Origin: a virus
Strand: one strand, 5' to 3'
Virus record (IMG/VR): IMGVR_UViG_3300049893_000962
Coordinates: 1 to 35,075 of that record
Length of the DNA: 35,075 nt
Under the pieces are notes generated by a model that had not been told where the DNA came from, ran no database searches, and saw nothing but the letters and a program-made list of their open reading frames with translations. Below are positions 21,812 to 30,423 of this stretch, piece after piece; position 1 is the stretch's first letter; every line of letters begins with the position of its first letter. Both the position numbers and the translations under genes were made by a program.

Positions 21812-22927
21812 ATGGATACTTTCCCTGCTATTGAACCCGTTTATAGCGTTGCCGAGGAGACAAATCCTCTTGTTAAGAAAAACGCATTTGGAGATGGCTA
21901 TTTACAATCAATAAGATTTGGGCTTAATTTTATTAAGCCTGATTGGAATCTGCAATGGCTTGTATCAAAAGCTGAAGCCAGCACAATTGAATTATTTTTA
22001 AAACAGCAAAGCGAGGATGGGAAATGGTTTTACTGGACGCCGCCAGACAGTTCGTCTGCTGTTAAATGGAGGTGCGATGAATGGACTATTGAGGATCTAG
22101 CTGATAGCCTTGTTCGCATTGATGCCACTTTTAGGCAAGTGTTTGAGCTGTCTTCTATCGATATCGATGTTCTGCCAGGTTCATGCGGCGGTGGTGGCGA
22201 TGGTAGTATTACGCAAAATGGTACCGTATTAACATATACGCCACCAGGAGTATCCAGTCCTCAATTTATTACATGGTATTTGACAGACTGCGCCACAGGC
22301 ACGCAAAGAACGGCAGTCGCTTCAGGTATTGATGCAACTTACACCATTACAGCAGCCACGTTTGCGAGCGGAAGCGGAACGTGTGTTATTGCGACTGCTG
22401 TGCCTACTTCTGGACCTGCCATTAGGCGAATCTCGTCTGTATTTACTCTAAGTTTTATACCAGAACTGTTTGCTTATGCTAGGGCTATTCGGACAGGCTT
22501 TTATGTAACGGAAGCGGTTCCAGCCGGTCCTCCTGTTACCGGAAGCATGGCTGCAGGCCCAAGTCCTTGGTTTGCACTTGGAGATGGAATTAACTCTAAA
22601 TACTGGCTAGGCTTAGATGGCACTGTAGGCACATTTAGCATTATTACCGTAGTGGGCCCTGCGGAAGCAAAATGGAGAGGATACTTAAGTGTTGAATTTT
22701 TCGGTCCTGGATCTAATTTACTTGATTTCGGGAAAGTTGCATACAATAGAGAGCTTCCTTCTCCTACTAACGTAAGCGTGGCCTTGTTTGATCAAAGAAC
22801 TTTTCAATTGGGTTACCTTTTTGGTTCAAGACAAACTACAGGGATAGTTTACGAAATTTTTGTTACATATGAATTCAGTAATGACGCAAACACGGTACTC
22901 GCTACTTGGGACGGATACAGAAATTGA
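21812..22927 (+). CDS. Minor tail protein, gpM-like with different C-terminus (copy 3)
   Basis: The N-terminal 113 residues nearly repeat the preceding protein (82 of 113 identical, no gaps). After residue 113 the two diverge completely: this one has a linker (GSCGGGGDGSITQNG), a beta segment (LTYTPPGVSSPQFITWYLTDC, then TYTITAATFASGSGTC), and a beta-rich end of roughly 130 residues (GLDGTVGTFSIITVVGPAEAKWRGYLSVEFFGPGS and onward) that may be a sandwich domain. This is a tandem duplication with replaced tips. A 65-base gap without features precedes gpL. Confidence 0.72.
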   Translation: MDTFPAIEPVYSVAEETNPLVKKNAFGDGYLQSIRFGLNFIKPDWNLQWLVSKAEASTIELFLKQQSEDGKWFYWTPPDSSSAVKWRCDEWTIEDLADSLVRIDATFRQVFELSSIDIDVLPGSCGGGGDGSITQNGTVLTYTPPGVSSPQFITWYLTDCATGTQRTAVASGIDATYTITAATFASGSGTCVIATAVPTSGPAIRRISSVFTLSFIPELFAYARAIRTGFYVTEAVPAGPPVTGSMAAGPSPWFALGDGINSKYWLGLDGTVGTFSIITVVGPAEAKWRGYLSVEFFGPGSNLLDFGKVAYNRELPSPTNVSVALFDQRTFQLGYLFGSRQTTGIVYEIFVTYEFSNDANTVLATWDGYRN

Positions 22928-22992
22928 TTCTTGCTTCCGCCTATTTGGTCATCAGGATGTAGCATTAAGACAGTATTGTAAACCGACTACGA

Positions 22993-23742
22993 ATGACGGT
23001 AACTCCCGAAGTAAGAAAAGAACTAGCCTCCCTTTATCCATCGGCAATTATTGAGCTATTTGAAGTAAAAACAACAGATATTCTTCATGGAGCCTGCGAA
23101 ATTATTCGCTTTCATGCTGGTGTTAATGCAAAGGCGGTAAGCGATCATCTTGTCTGGGCAGGTGACACTTATTACGCCTGGCCCGTTGAGGCGGAAGGGT
23201 TTGAAGTCAATGGAGGAGGATCATTACCTCGCCCTAAAATTCGTATCGCAAATATTGAAGGGACGATTACCGCCCTACTACTAGAGTTACTTGTTATTGG
23301 TTCTTCTGGCGACTTAGCAGGAGCAGAAGTTAAGCGAATTAGAACGCTGGCGCGTTTTTTGGATGCAGAGAATTTTGAAGGAAACATTAATCCATTTGGC
23401 ACGCCAGACCCAGAGGCGTCATTGCCAGACGAAATTTATTACATTGATCGCAAGTCAAGTGAAACAAGAGAGTTTGTAGAGTTTGAACTTGTAGCAGCTT
23501 TTGATTTAGCTAATGTCAGACTTCCTCGTAGACAATGCTTAAATAATATTTGCCAATGGGCTTACAAAGGCGAAGAATGCGGTTACCTTGGACTTGACTA
23601 CTTTGACGAAAACGACAATCCTGTAGCGACATCAGAAGAAGACGTTTGTGGCAAAAGGCTTACTAGCTGCGAAGCTCGTTTTGGAGCCACTGCTGAACTG
23701 CCTTACGGGGGTTATCCTGGTGTTGGTCAATATGTGTTCTAA
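22993..23742 (+). CDS. L: Minor tail protein L (gpL-like), probable Fe-S protein
   Basis: The 249-residue protein has the gpL plan: KELASLYPSAIIELFEV, an I-R-F-H-A-G beta region, a long central sheet (GSLPRPKIRIANIEGTITALLLELL), and a C-terminal Cys domain (RRQCLNNICQWAYKGEECGY...EDVCGKRLTSCEARFG). Cys187, 196, 219 and 226 are spaced 9/23/7, the spacing I recall for the four cluster-binding Cys in lambda gpL (C173, C182, C205, C212), which holds a [4Fe-4S] cluster. It is followed by gpK with a 1-base overlap, the lambda M-L-K-I-J order. Confidence 0.88.
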   Translation: MTVTPEVRKELASLYPSAIIELFEVKTTDILHGACEIIRFHAGVNAKAVSDHLVWAGDTYYAWPVEAEGFEVNGGGSLPRPKIRIANIEGTITALLLELLVIGSSGDLAGAEVKRIRTLARFLDAENFEGNINPFGTPDPEASLPDEIYYIDRKSSETREFVEFELVAAFDLANVRLPRRQCLNNICQWAYKGEECGYLGLDYFDENDNPVATSEEDVCGKRLTSCEARFGATAELPYGGYPGVGQYVF

Positions 23743-24461
23743 TGAACAGAGACATTCTTGTAAGTTGGCTAGATCATGCAAACAAAGAACTACCCAGAGA
23801 GTCTTGTGGGTTGTTAGTAATCGTTAAAGGGAGGGAGCGTTATTTCCCGTGCAAAAACCTTTCCCCTGGTTGCGGGCAATTTACGTTAGATCCGCTTGAC
23901 TATGCCAAGGCAGAATCTATTGGAGATGTAGTAGCCATTTTCCATAGTCATCCAGTTACGGCTCCAGAACCAAGCGAAGCAGATAGGATTGGCTGCGAGA
24001 AAAGCGGACTGCCTTGGTACATTATTAATCCAGTCACCAAGAAATGGACCGTACACGAACCCCAAGGATATTATCCTCCGCTAATAGGAAGAGAATGGAT
24101 TTGGGCTGTGACTGATTGTTGGACGCTGACGAGAGACTGGTATAAGGATCACGGTATTGAGATTAGAGACTGGAATAGACCTCAGACATACGAAGAATTT
24201 GCGCTTAGTCCATATTTTGACGAAAGCTGGGAAGAAAGTGGTTTTTTTAAAGTGAAATTAAGCGAGATTCAACGAGGGGATGCTGTATTAATGGCCCTAG
24301 AATTAAACAAGATTAATCATTGCGGCGTTTATGTTGGAGACCAGCGTTTACTTCACCATGTTAGAGGGCGTTTAAGTGGTCACGACTTTTACGGCCCAAT
24401 GCTGCAAAAAAGCACTGCTCGCATTTTAAGACACCACGACTGGCAGCGACTCACTTTTTAA
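23742..24461 (+). CDS. K: Tail tip protein K: JAMM peptidase plus NlpC/P60
   Basis: The 239-residue protein fuses two hydrolases. Residues 1-105 are a JAMM/MPN domain with E20 (ESCG) and the H68-S-H70-x7-S78-xx-D81 metal signature. Residues about 115-239 are an NlpC/P60 domain with catalytic Cys in TDCWTL (C126) and His in NHCGVYVG (H193). In lambda gpK is a tail-tip protein, and NlpC/P60 enzymes cut peptidoglycan peptides. All key residues appear intact. Together with the M23 domain in the tape measure, the phage carries two candidate wall hydrolases in its tail. It sits one base over gpL and 1 base before gpI. Confidence 0.93.
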   Translation: MNRDILVSWLDHANKELPRESCGLLVIVKGRERYFPCKNLSPGCGQFTLDPLDYAKAESIGDVVAIFHSHPVTAPEPSEADRIGCEKSGLPWYIINPVTKKWTVHEPQGYYPPLIGREWIWAVTDCWTLTRDWYKDHGIEIRDWNRPQTYEEFALSPYFDESWEESGFFKVKLSEIQRGDAVLMALELNKINHCGVYVGDQRLLHHVRGRLSGHDFYGPMLQKSTARILRHHDWQRLTF

Positions 24462-24462
24462 A

Positions 24463-25128
24463 ATGAAAACGATTAGAGTTTTTGGTGATCTAGCCAAAAG
24501 GCTTGGCCAAAGGGTTTTTAAGGCAAAGGTTTCGTCTGCAGCAGAAGCTGTAAGGTTTCTTGTTGCCAATTTCCCCTGGCTGGAAGCTTACATGAGGGAA
24601 AGGTTGTACAAGGTATTCGTTAACACCTATAATTTGGCATTAGAAAATCTTCAAGAACCAGTTTCTTCCATTGAGGAAATTTTAATTTGCCCCGTCATTG
24701 AAGGGGCTGGTGCTGTCGGAAGAATTATTGTAGGAGCAGTTTTAATTGTTGCTGCATTTTTCACTTTTGGTGTCACTTTGTTTTTTGGAGTTACTTTAGG
24801 AGGCTTGTTGTTTACTGTTGGTGCCGCACTGCTTCTTGGCGGTATTTCGGAATTGTTAGCGCCAAAAGTTGCTGACATGGGAAAAGATTCAGAAGAGATT
24901 GAAAGCTATAACTTTAGCGGACTTGTTAATACAAGTCGTCAAGGAGTTCCTGTTCCAGTATGCTATGGAGAAGTTGTGACGGGTAGCGTTGTCATCAGTG
25001 CTGGCATTACGGTTGGGTCTCTCGGGTCTAGCGGTGGAACGCAAGTTCTAGAGGGAGTCACTGGCAAGTCCCAGTCAAAACCCGCGTTTACTGCCGCTAC
25101 CACTTCTCGAAGCAAATTTGCACAATAA
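24463..25128 (+). CDS. I: Tail assembly protein I (gpI-like)
   Basis: The 221-residue protein has a ubiquitin-like N-terminus (KTIRVFGDLAKRLGQRVFKAKVSSAAEAVRFLVANFP), then a glycine/alanine-rich hydrophobic stretch (about residues 84-130: GAVGRIIVGAVLIVAAFFTFGV and onward), and the segment NFSGLVNTSRQGVPVPVCYGEVVTGSVVISAG, which is diagnostic of the gpI family. gpI is needed for tail tip assembly and lies between K and J as in lambda. It ends 4 bases before the J-like gene. Confidence 0.88.
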   Translation: MKTIRVFGDLAKRLGQRVFKAKVSSAAEAVRFLVANFPWLEAYMRERLYKVFVNTYNLALENLQEPVSSIEEILICPVIEGAGAVGRIIVGAVLIVAAFFTFGVTLFFGVTLGGLLFTVGAALLLGGISELLAPKVADMGKDSEEIESYNFSGLVNTSRQGVPVPVCYGEVVTGSVVISAGITVGSLGSSGGTQVLEGVTGKSQSKPAFTAATTSRSKFAQ

Positions 25129-25132
25129 CAAA

Positions 25133-28100
25133 ATGGGCGTTCATTTTCCTATTCATGGCGCAGGCGGTGGTGGCGGCGGTTGTTTTACAGGATCGACCCT
25201 GATTAGCACTCCAGGCGGATCTCGACGGATTGACGAGCTAAAGGCTGGAGATATTGTCTATAGCTTTGATGATGCCGGCGCGATCAAAGAAAAAGAAATT
25301 ATTGCCGTCCATTGCCATGAAAACGAACAGGTATTTCGCTATAAAATTTGGGGAGGAAGTTTTTTAGATGCCACTCCTAATCATTGGGTACTGAATCAAT
25401 ACAATGCTTTTGTCTGTATTGGGGGCTTGAACAGCGATGACTGCCTGGTAGACGAAAGCGAACATTTGCGGCCCATTGTAGGGAAAGAGGATCTCGGCCT
25501 TCACACTGTTTACAATTTAACAGTAAAAGGATGCCATACTTTTATTGCGGATGGCATACGTGTTCATAATGCCGGTTTAGGAGCCGGCTCAATTCATGGT
25601 GCAGGCGGTGGTGGTTGCTTTACGGGAGAAACATTAGTTTGCACTCCAGAGGGTAGTGTTAGAATTGATTCCCTAAAAGCAGGCGATATTGTTTACAGTT
25701 TTGATGATCACGGTGAAATCAAAGAAGGAGAAGTTATTGCTGTTCATTATCACAAAAGTGAGCAGGTTTTTAAATATAAACTTTGGGGTGGTACTTATTT
25801 AGAAGCTACGCCTAATCACTGGGTGTTGAATCAATACAATGCATTTGTTTGCATTGGCGAATTAGGAGATGATGATTGTGTAGTTGACGAGAACGACCAC
25901 TTGCGGCCCATTACAGGGAGGGAGGATATTGGATTCCATCCTGTTTACAATTTAACGGTTAAAGGGTTTCATACGTTTTTTGCAGGCGGTGTTCGTGTTC
26001 ACAATGCTGGACTAGGTGGAGGGTTGATTCATGGCGCTATCCGTGGAGAAGGCGGCGGTGGTGGCGGCGGTAAGGGAAAAGGGGGCGGTAAGAAGCCAAG
26101 GACTGATCCAGATAGTTTAAATTCCGAAGCAAGAGCATCTATTATTGATGTTTTAGGAGAAGGGGAAATTGAAGGATTTCCTTCTGCTAAGCAATACAGC
26201 AAAACCGACCAGGCTTATTATGCAGCGGCGTTAAAAGATGTTTATTTTGATAAAACACAAGTATTAAAAAGCACTGCTAATCCAGAATCAGTTTCGCAGT
26301 CTGATTTTAATTTTAAGATTGCAGACGCTGCTGTACGTTTTGGCACCAATGATCAAACGTATGTTCCTGGATTTAGTAATATTGAAAACGAGCAAGCAGT
26401 AAATGTTGTTGTTAGCGAAGCTTACCCAGTTACTAGAACAATCACGGACACTGATGTTGATGCCATTAGATTGACGATCAACTTTCCTTCTTTGCAAAGG
26501 TTTACCGATAAAGGTGACATTCTTGCTACTTCAGTTAGATATCAAATTATTATTACCGGCCTTAATCAAAGCCCAGTAGTAGCGGAAGATGTCACTGTAG
26601 AAGGGAGAACTGGTGATTTGTATCAAAAAAGCCATACTATTAATCTTGCTGGCTATGCTTTTCCGATTGAAGTTGCGGTAAAGCGAATTACTTCAGACTC
26701 AAGTAATACAAAGGTTCAAAATGCTTTTGGTTGGGCTAGTTACACGGAAATCACCTATGGCAAACTTAGGTATCCAAACACCGCTTACATTGCATTGTCT
26801 TTAAATGCTAGAGATTTTTCTAGTATTCCAACTCGTACTTATCGAATTAGGGGACTGAAGGTTTCCATTCCTAACAATGCAACTGTAGACAGTGAGAATG
26901 GGCGATTACTTTATTCGGGTCTTTGGGATGGTGAGTTTGCCAATGCACAATGGACGACCGATCCAGCGTGGATTCTTTGGGACATGCTTACCAATACCAG
27001 ATACGGAGCGGGCAGTTTTATTCTTCAAGAGTATTTAGACAGGTTTTCTTTTTATCAAGCTAGTCAATACTGTTCCGAACTAGTGCCCGATGGCAAGGGA
27101 GGACAAGAGCCTCGTTTTTCTTGCAATGTTGTAATTAGAAATCAAGATGATGCTTATAAAGTAATTAATAGCTTGTGCTCTGTTTTTAGGGCAATGCCCT
27201 ATTGGAGCGCTGGCGCATTGATGATCAGCCAGGATCGACCGACTGACGCGAGTTATTTATTTAATGACACCAACATTCTTGAAGGAGGATTTCAGTATTC
27301 TGGTTCAAGCTTAAAAACAAGGCATTCTGTTGCCATTGTTAGCTGGTTTGACATGGAGCAGCAAGATATTGTTTACGAAGCCGTAGAAGATCAAGCTGCT
27401 ATACCAAAATATGGAGCTAACACTGTTCAGGTGGAAGGCTTTGCTTGTACAAGTCAAGGTCAAGCAAGAAGGCTTGGCGAATGGATTCTATACACAGAGC
27501 AATACGAAACGGAAGTTATTTCTTTTAAAACGGCATTGGACGCGGGTCCTTTACTGACTCCAGGATGCGTTATTGGCGTCATGGATAAACTGAGATCTGG
27601 CGTAAGAAGGGGAGGACGCATTGTTTCATCTAGTACGACTACGATTTTGGTCGATGAGACATTGGCTACCGATCTTCCATTGACCGGATCACCTAGTATC
27701 CTCGTGCAAATGGCTGATGGCACTACTGAAAGCAGGCCAGTCGCTTCTGTCTCCAATGGGAAGATCACTGTAACGACGCCATTTTCGGCGGCGCCATTAA
27801 TTGGTGGAGCGTTTATCTATAGCAATGATAGTCAAGGAGTTACCTATTGGAGAGTTATTTCGGTTAAAGAAGAAGACCGTAGTGCTTATACAGTAAATGC
27901 CGTTTCCTATAACGCATCAAAATACGATTATGTGGAGCGTGGTGCTAATTTAATCCGCAAAACATATCTTCCAATCGAGATAGAAGAGCTAGACCCTCCT
28001 GCTTCTATTACGACTAGCGCTATTTCCGTATTAGAAAATGGCGCAATTACTAATCGCGTTTTTGTTAGCTGGCCTGCAGTGCCAGATGCTGCTTATTATG

Positions 28101-29476
28101 TCGTAAATTATCGCCCAATCGACACAGCAGCTTGGATTGGAGAAGAAACAAGCGCCCCCGTTATAGAGTTTAACTCAGCTCGCACAGGAGGATACGAGCT
28201 GCAGATTGCGACGGTAAATGCTGTTGGTCGATCTTCGTCTCCATCATCTTTTGAGTTTAGTATTGATCCAAGTAGCCTGCCAATGCAGGACGTATCTAAT
28301 GTAACAGCAACAATTAATAGTCCAACTTTGGTAACACTAAGCTGGTCTCCTGCGACGAGAGCTTACATTCTTGTTGGAGGATCGGTAATTATTAAGCATC
28401 AAGCAGTAGCTTCCAATGCAACATGGGGGGATGCTACGACAATTATCAGCTTATCTGGTTCTTCTACAAGCGCACAAGTGCCTTTGATTACTGGCACTTA
28501 TTTACTACGATTTCAGTCGTCCTCAGGCTCTCTCAGTGAAAATACTACTACTATTTATGTCAGTGCTCCTGCAGTCAATACTTCGACCGCCTTTACGTTT
28601 AACGAGCATTTAACTGTTCCTCCTTTCAATGGAACAAAAGCGGGGATGCGTTACGACGAAGAGGATGCTGGACTGCTGTTAGAGGGAGGTGTTTTTATTG
28701 ATGATATTGGCGTTGGAGGAGACTGGGATACATTTAACACTGTTGATGGCCTAACAAGCTTGATTGATTTATGGCAGGCTAATATCGATGAATTGGGAGA
28801 CATTGACACTTATCCTGAGATTGATACTGTTGCTTCCAGTGGAGGATGGGATTCTATTGAGTCAGTTGATTTAGTTTATGGCGGCGCTAATAGCGGAGAA
28901 TACTATTTTGACCTTGGCGGTTCTCCCGTTGATTTGGGCGGTAATTTTAATGTATATGTAAACAGGACGCTAGAGGTTCAGGGGTATTTACTGATCTCGG
29001 ACATTGACGTAAGAAGCGACTTGATTGACACTTGGACTGATTTTGATGGTGTTATTTCCGAACTTGGCGATGCAAGTGTTCAAATGAGGATAAGTTCCGA
29101 TGGAATTGTGTTTACAGAATGGACTAATTTTATTAATTCTTCCATTAATGCTCGCTTCCTTGAATTCAGGCTGATTGCTAGCACGACTTCATCTGCTGAA
29201 AGCGTACTTGTCAAGCAGCTTGGGGCAAGCATTCAATTACCAGAACGCACTGAAACGAAGACTGTCAATGGGAATGGAGCAGTCCTGTTCCAAGATGCTT
29301 TCTATACAATTCCCTCCATTGTTATTTCTGGGAATAATGCACAGAGCGGTGATTACTACCAAGTGACCAGTCTTACAAGGACTGGCATGACTGTAACATG
29401 GTATAATAGCAGTAATAGCCCTGTCTCAAGAACTTTCAACTATCAAGCGACAGGGTACGGAACTGAGATCGTCTAA
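25133..29476 (+). CDS. J: Tail hub/central fibre protein J with two N-terminal Hint domains
   Basis: The 1447-residue protein uses ATG at 25133 (a TTG at 25118 overlaps gpI). Order: a 16-residue Gly-rich start; Hint1 (17-146); a 15-residue linker; Hint2 (162-291); a Gly/Lys-rich stretch (GGGKGKGGGKKPRTDPDS); then the lambda-J body from about 330 (ARASIIDVLGEGEIEGF, ISQDRPT, the SCSVFRAMPYW region), which forms the tail tip baseplate. FN3-like modules occupy about 952-1045 and 1047-1145, and a beta-rich receptor-binding part ends the chain. Lambda J also begins with a Gly/Lys-rich segment followed by the SVIDAISEGPIEG motif, so the Hint pair is an N-terminal addition. Cleavage after Hint2 would leave a nearly standard J. 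Confidence 0.93.
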   Translation: MGVHFPIHGAGGGGGGCFTGSTLISTPGGSRRIDELKAGDIVYSFDDAGAIKEKEIIAVHCHENEQVFRYKIWGGSFLDATPNHWVLNQYNAFVCIGGLNSDDCLVDESEHLRPIVGKEDLGLHTVYNLTVKGCHTFIADGIRVHNAGLGAGSIHGAGGGGCFTGETLVCTPEGSVRIDSLKAGDIVYSFDDHGEIKEGEVIAVHYHKSEQVFKYKLWGGTYLEATPNHWVLNQYNAFVCIGELGDDDCVVDENDHLRPITGREDIGFHPVYNLTVKGFHTFFAGGVRVHNAGLGGGLIHGAIRGEGGGGGGGKGKGGGKKPRTDPDSLNSEARASIIDVLGEGEIEGFPSAKQYSKTDQAYYAAALKDVYFDKTQVLKSTANPESVSQSDFNFKIADAAVRFGTNDQTYVPGFSNIENEQAVNVVVSEAYPVTRTITDTDVDAIRLTINFPSLQRFTDKGDILATSVRYQIIITGLNQSPVVAEDVTVEGRTGDLYQKSHTINLAGYAFPIEVAVKRITSDSSNTKVQNAFGWASYTEITYGKLRYPNTAYIALSLNARDFSSIPTRTYRIRGLKVSIPNNATVDSENGRLLYSGLWDGEFANAQWTTDPAWILWDMLTNTRYGAGSFILQEYLDRFSFYQASQYCSELVPDGKGGQEPRFSCNVVIRNQDDAYKVINSLCSVFRAMPYWSAGALMISQDRPTDASYLFNDTNILEGGFQYSGSSLKTRHSVAIVSWFDMEQQDIVYEAVEDQAAIPKYGANTVQVEGFACTSQGQARRLGEWILYTEQYETEVISFKTALDAGPLLTPGCVIGVMDKLRSGVRRGGRIVSSSTTTILVDETLATDLPLTGSPSILVQMADGTTESRPVASVSNGKITVTTPFSAAPLIGGAFIYSNDSQGVTYWRVISVKEEDRSAYTVNAVSYNASKYDYVERGANLIRKTYLPIEIEELDPPASITTSAISVLENGAITNRVFVSWPAVPDAAYYVVNYRPIDTAAWIGEETSAPVIEFNSARTGGYELQIATVNAVGRSSSPSSFEFSIDPSSLPMQDVSNVTATINSPTLVTLSWSPATRAYILVGGSVIIKHQAVASNATWGDATTIISLSGSSTSAQVPLITGTYLLRFQSSSGSLSENTTTIYVSAPAVNTSTAFTFNEHLTVPPFNGTKAGMRYDEEDAGLLLEGGVFIDDIGVGGDWDTFNTVDGLTSLIDLWQANIDELGDIDTYPEIDTVASSGGWDSIESVDLVYGGANSGEYYFDLGGSPVDLGGNFNVYVNRTLEVQGYLLISDIDVRSDLIDTWTDFDGVISELGDASVQMRISSDGIVFTEWTNFINSSINARFLEFRLIASTTSSAESVLVKQLGASIQLPERTETKTVNGNGAVLFQDAFYTIPSIVISGNNAQSGDYYQVTSLTRTGMTVTWYNSSNSPVSRTFNYQATGYGTEIV
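25181..25570 (+). other. Hint (intein-like) domain 1 in J
   Basis: The 130-residue domain starts with Cys (CFTGSTL) and has block A (RRIDELKAGDIVYSFDD), block B (ATPNHWV, TxxH-type with H68 of the domain), block F (VYNLTVKGCHTFIADGIRV), and ends HN. These are the motifs of intein, BIL and hedgehog autoprocessing domains. There is no room for a homing endonuclease. The residue after HN is Ala, so the +1 nucleophile of standard inteins is missing, as in BIL-type domains, which favour cleavage over ligation. Function inferred, activity unproven. Confidence 0.88.
25616..26005 (+). other. Hint (intein-like) domain 2 in J
   Basis: The second 130-residue domain aligns without gaps to the first with 97 of 130 identical residues by my count. 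It starts CFTGETL and keeps TPNHWV, GFHTF and terminal HN, again followed by Ala (AGLGG). The linkers are also repeated: IHGAGGGG before each Cys and AGLGxGxIHGA after each HN, giving a 435-base repeat unit (25181 to 25616). Both copies keep all catalytic residues, suggesting both are under selection. Confidence 0.88.
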
Positions 29477-30258
29477 TGTCACAAGCTGATTTAAACATTG
29501 AGAATCAGAGTGGTGCGAGTTTTAGGGCTGATTTAAATAATCAGCTTTTAGCTCTTGCCAGTCTGCAAAGCGGCGCAACGGCGCCTAGTACGACTGTTGC
29601 ATTCATGCTTTGGGCGGACAGCGCGAACGATCTGCTAAAGATTAGGAATGCAGCCAATAATAACTGGGTAACTCTTGGCACATTAAGCGCCACCAACCTC
29701 AACCATCTTTCCCAAGCGGGCGGAACGATGGCGGAAGCTGCCAATATTGCTGTTGGCACTACAACTGGCACGAAGATTGGCACTGCCACAAGCCAAAAGC
29801 TTGGCTTTTTTAATGCCACTCCTGTAGTCCAGCAGACGATTACCACTGACCTACTTGATGCATTACAGGCGCTTGGGTTTATTGCGACTGGCGCTGGTAA
29901 CACGCCACTGAACCTGACCGATGGTGCTTTTGAATGCGGCACTATTACCAGTGCCACTCACACAATGGACGACGCTGCCAACATTGTTGTTGGCACTACG
30001 ACTGGTACAAAGATTGGTACGGCTACCAATCAAAAGATTGGCTTCTATAACGCCACCCCAGTTGTTCAGGGTACGGCCGTTGGTGATCTTACTGTAACTG
30101 CAACAAGTGGAACTCTTCCTACTGCTGATGGTTCAGTGACCATTGCCAATGCTGCCACACCTACAGTGACAGAATTGCTTGAGTATTGCGTGGAATTAGA
30201 AGCTAAGCTTGAAACCCTGCTGGCGCGAATTCGCTCCACTGGTCTTATCGCCACCTGA
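29476..30258 (+). CDS. Tail fibre-type protein with repeated TTTGTKIGTAT motif
   Basis: The 260-residue protein starts MSQADLNIENQSGASFRADLNNQLLALASLQSGATAPSTT, the standard opening of many phage tail fibre or virion proteins. It contains two 32-residue repeats (AANIAVGTTTGTKIGTATSQ and its continuation), which are widespread in marine and cyanophage fibres and probably form trimeric beta structure. The C-terminus is a heptad-like coil (ELLEYCVELEAKLETLLARI) ending STGLIAT. It follows J by a 1-base overlap, the place of a side tail fibre. A 47-residue gene follows. Confidence 0.7.
   Translation: MSQADLNIENQSGASFRADLNNQLLALASLQSGATAPSTTVAFMLWADSANDLLKIRNAANNNWVTLGTLSATNLNHLSQAGGTMAEAANIAVGTTTGTKIGTATSQKLGFFNATPVVQQTITTDLLDALQALGFIATGAGNTPLNLTDGAFECGTITSATHTMDDAANIVVGTTTGTKIGTATNQKIGFYNATPVVQGTAVGDLTVTATSGTLPTADGSVTIANAATPTVTELLEYCVELEAKLETLLARIRSTGLIAT
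29737..29832 (+). repeat. Protein-level repeat copy 1 in the fibre gene
   Basis: Thirty-two codons reading AANIAVGTTTGTKIGTATSQ and continuing KLGFFNATPVVQ. The second copy is at 29974-30069. The DNA differs at third positions, so the duplication is old or the motif is kept by selection. Confidence 0.75.
29974..30069 (+). repeat. Protein-level repeat copy 2 in the fibre gene
   Basis: Thirty-two codons reading AANIVVGTTTGTKIGTATNQ and continuing KIGFYNATPVVQ, 237 bases after copy 1, separated by a linker with ALQALGFIATGAGNTPLN. Confidence 0.75.
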
Positions 30259-30266
30259 TTCTTTCC

Positions 30267-30410
30267 ATGGCAGTCAAAAGTAAAATCGGCATTTCTGGCA
30301 GTCGTCGGCAGCACGAGCCGGCTCCTCCAAAGCTCACTAATCAGGGCCAAGGCAAACGGAGCCGCCCCAACCATGGCCGCAAGAAGCTGAGGGGCCAAGG
30401 GAAGGGCTGA
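30267..30410 (+). CDS. 47-residue highly basic protein
   Basis: A frame from ATG 30267 to TGA 30408-30410 encodes a protein of 47 residues with about 14 Lys/Arg and several Pro/Gly: MAVKSKIGISGSRRQHEPAPP, then KLTNQGQGKRSRPNHGRKKLRGQGKG. Small basic proteins ending in KK-RGQGK and beginning with a GxSGSR element are common in cyanophages near tail genes, in my recollection; their role is not known. It may bind nucleic acid or act as a virion component. The stop is 13 bases before the terminator hairpin at 30424. Confidence 0.65.
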   Translation: MAVKSKIGISGSRRQHEPAPPKLTNQGQGKRSRPNHGRKKLRGQGKG

Positions 30411-30423
30411 TTGACGATCCAGG

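Noticed and set aside
22860-23054. Short + strand frame spanning the end of the third gpM-like gene and start of gpL
   Set aside because: It overlaps both real genes in another frame and shows no family pattern.
25133-29476. Classical splicing intein in J
   Set aside because: There is no Cys/Ser/Thr after either HN, the domains sit at the extreme N-terminus beside Gly-rich linkers and outside any conserved J motif, and there is no homing endonuclease; a BIL/Hint-type role is more likely.
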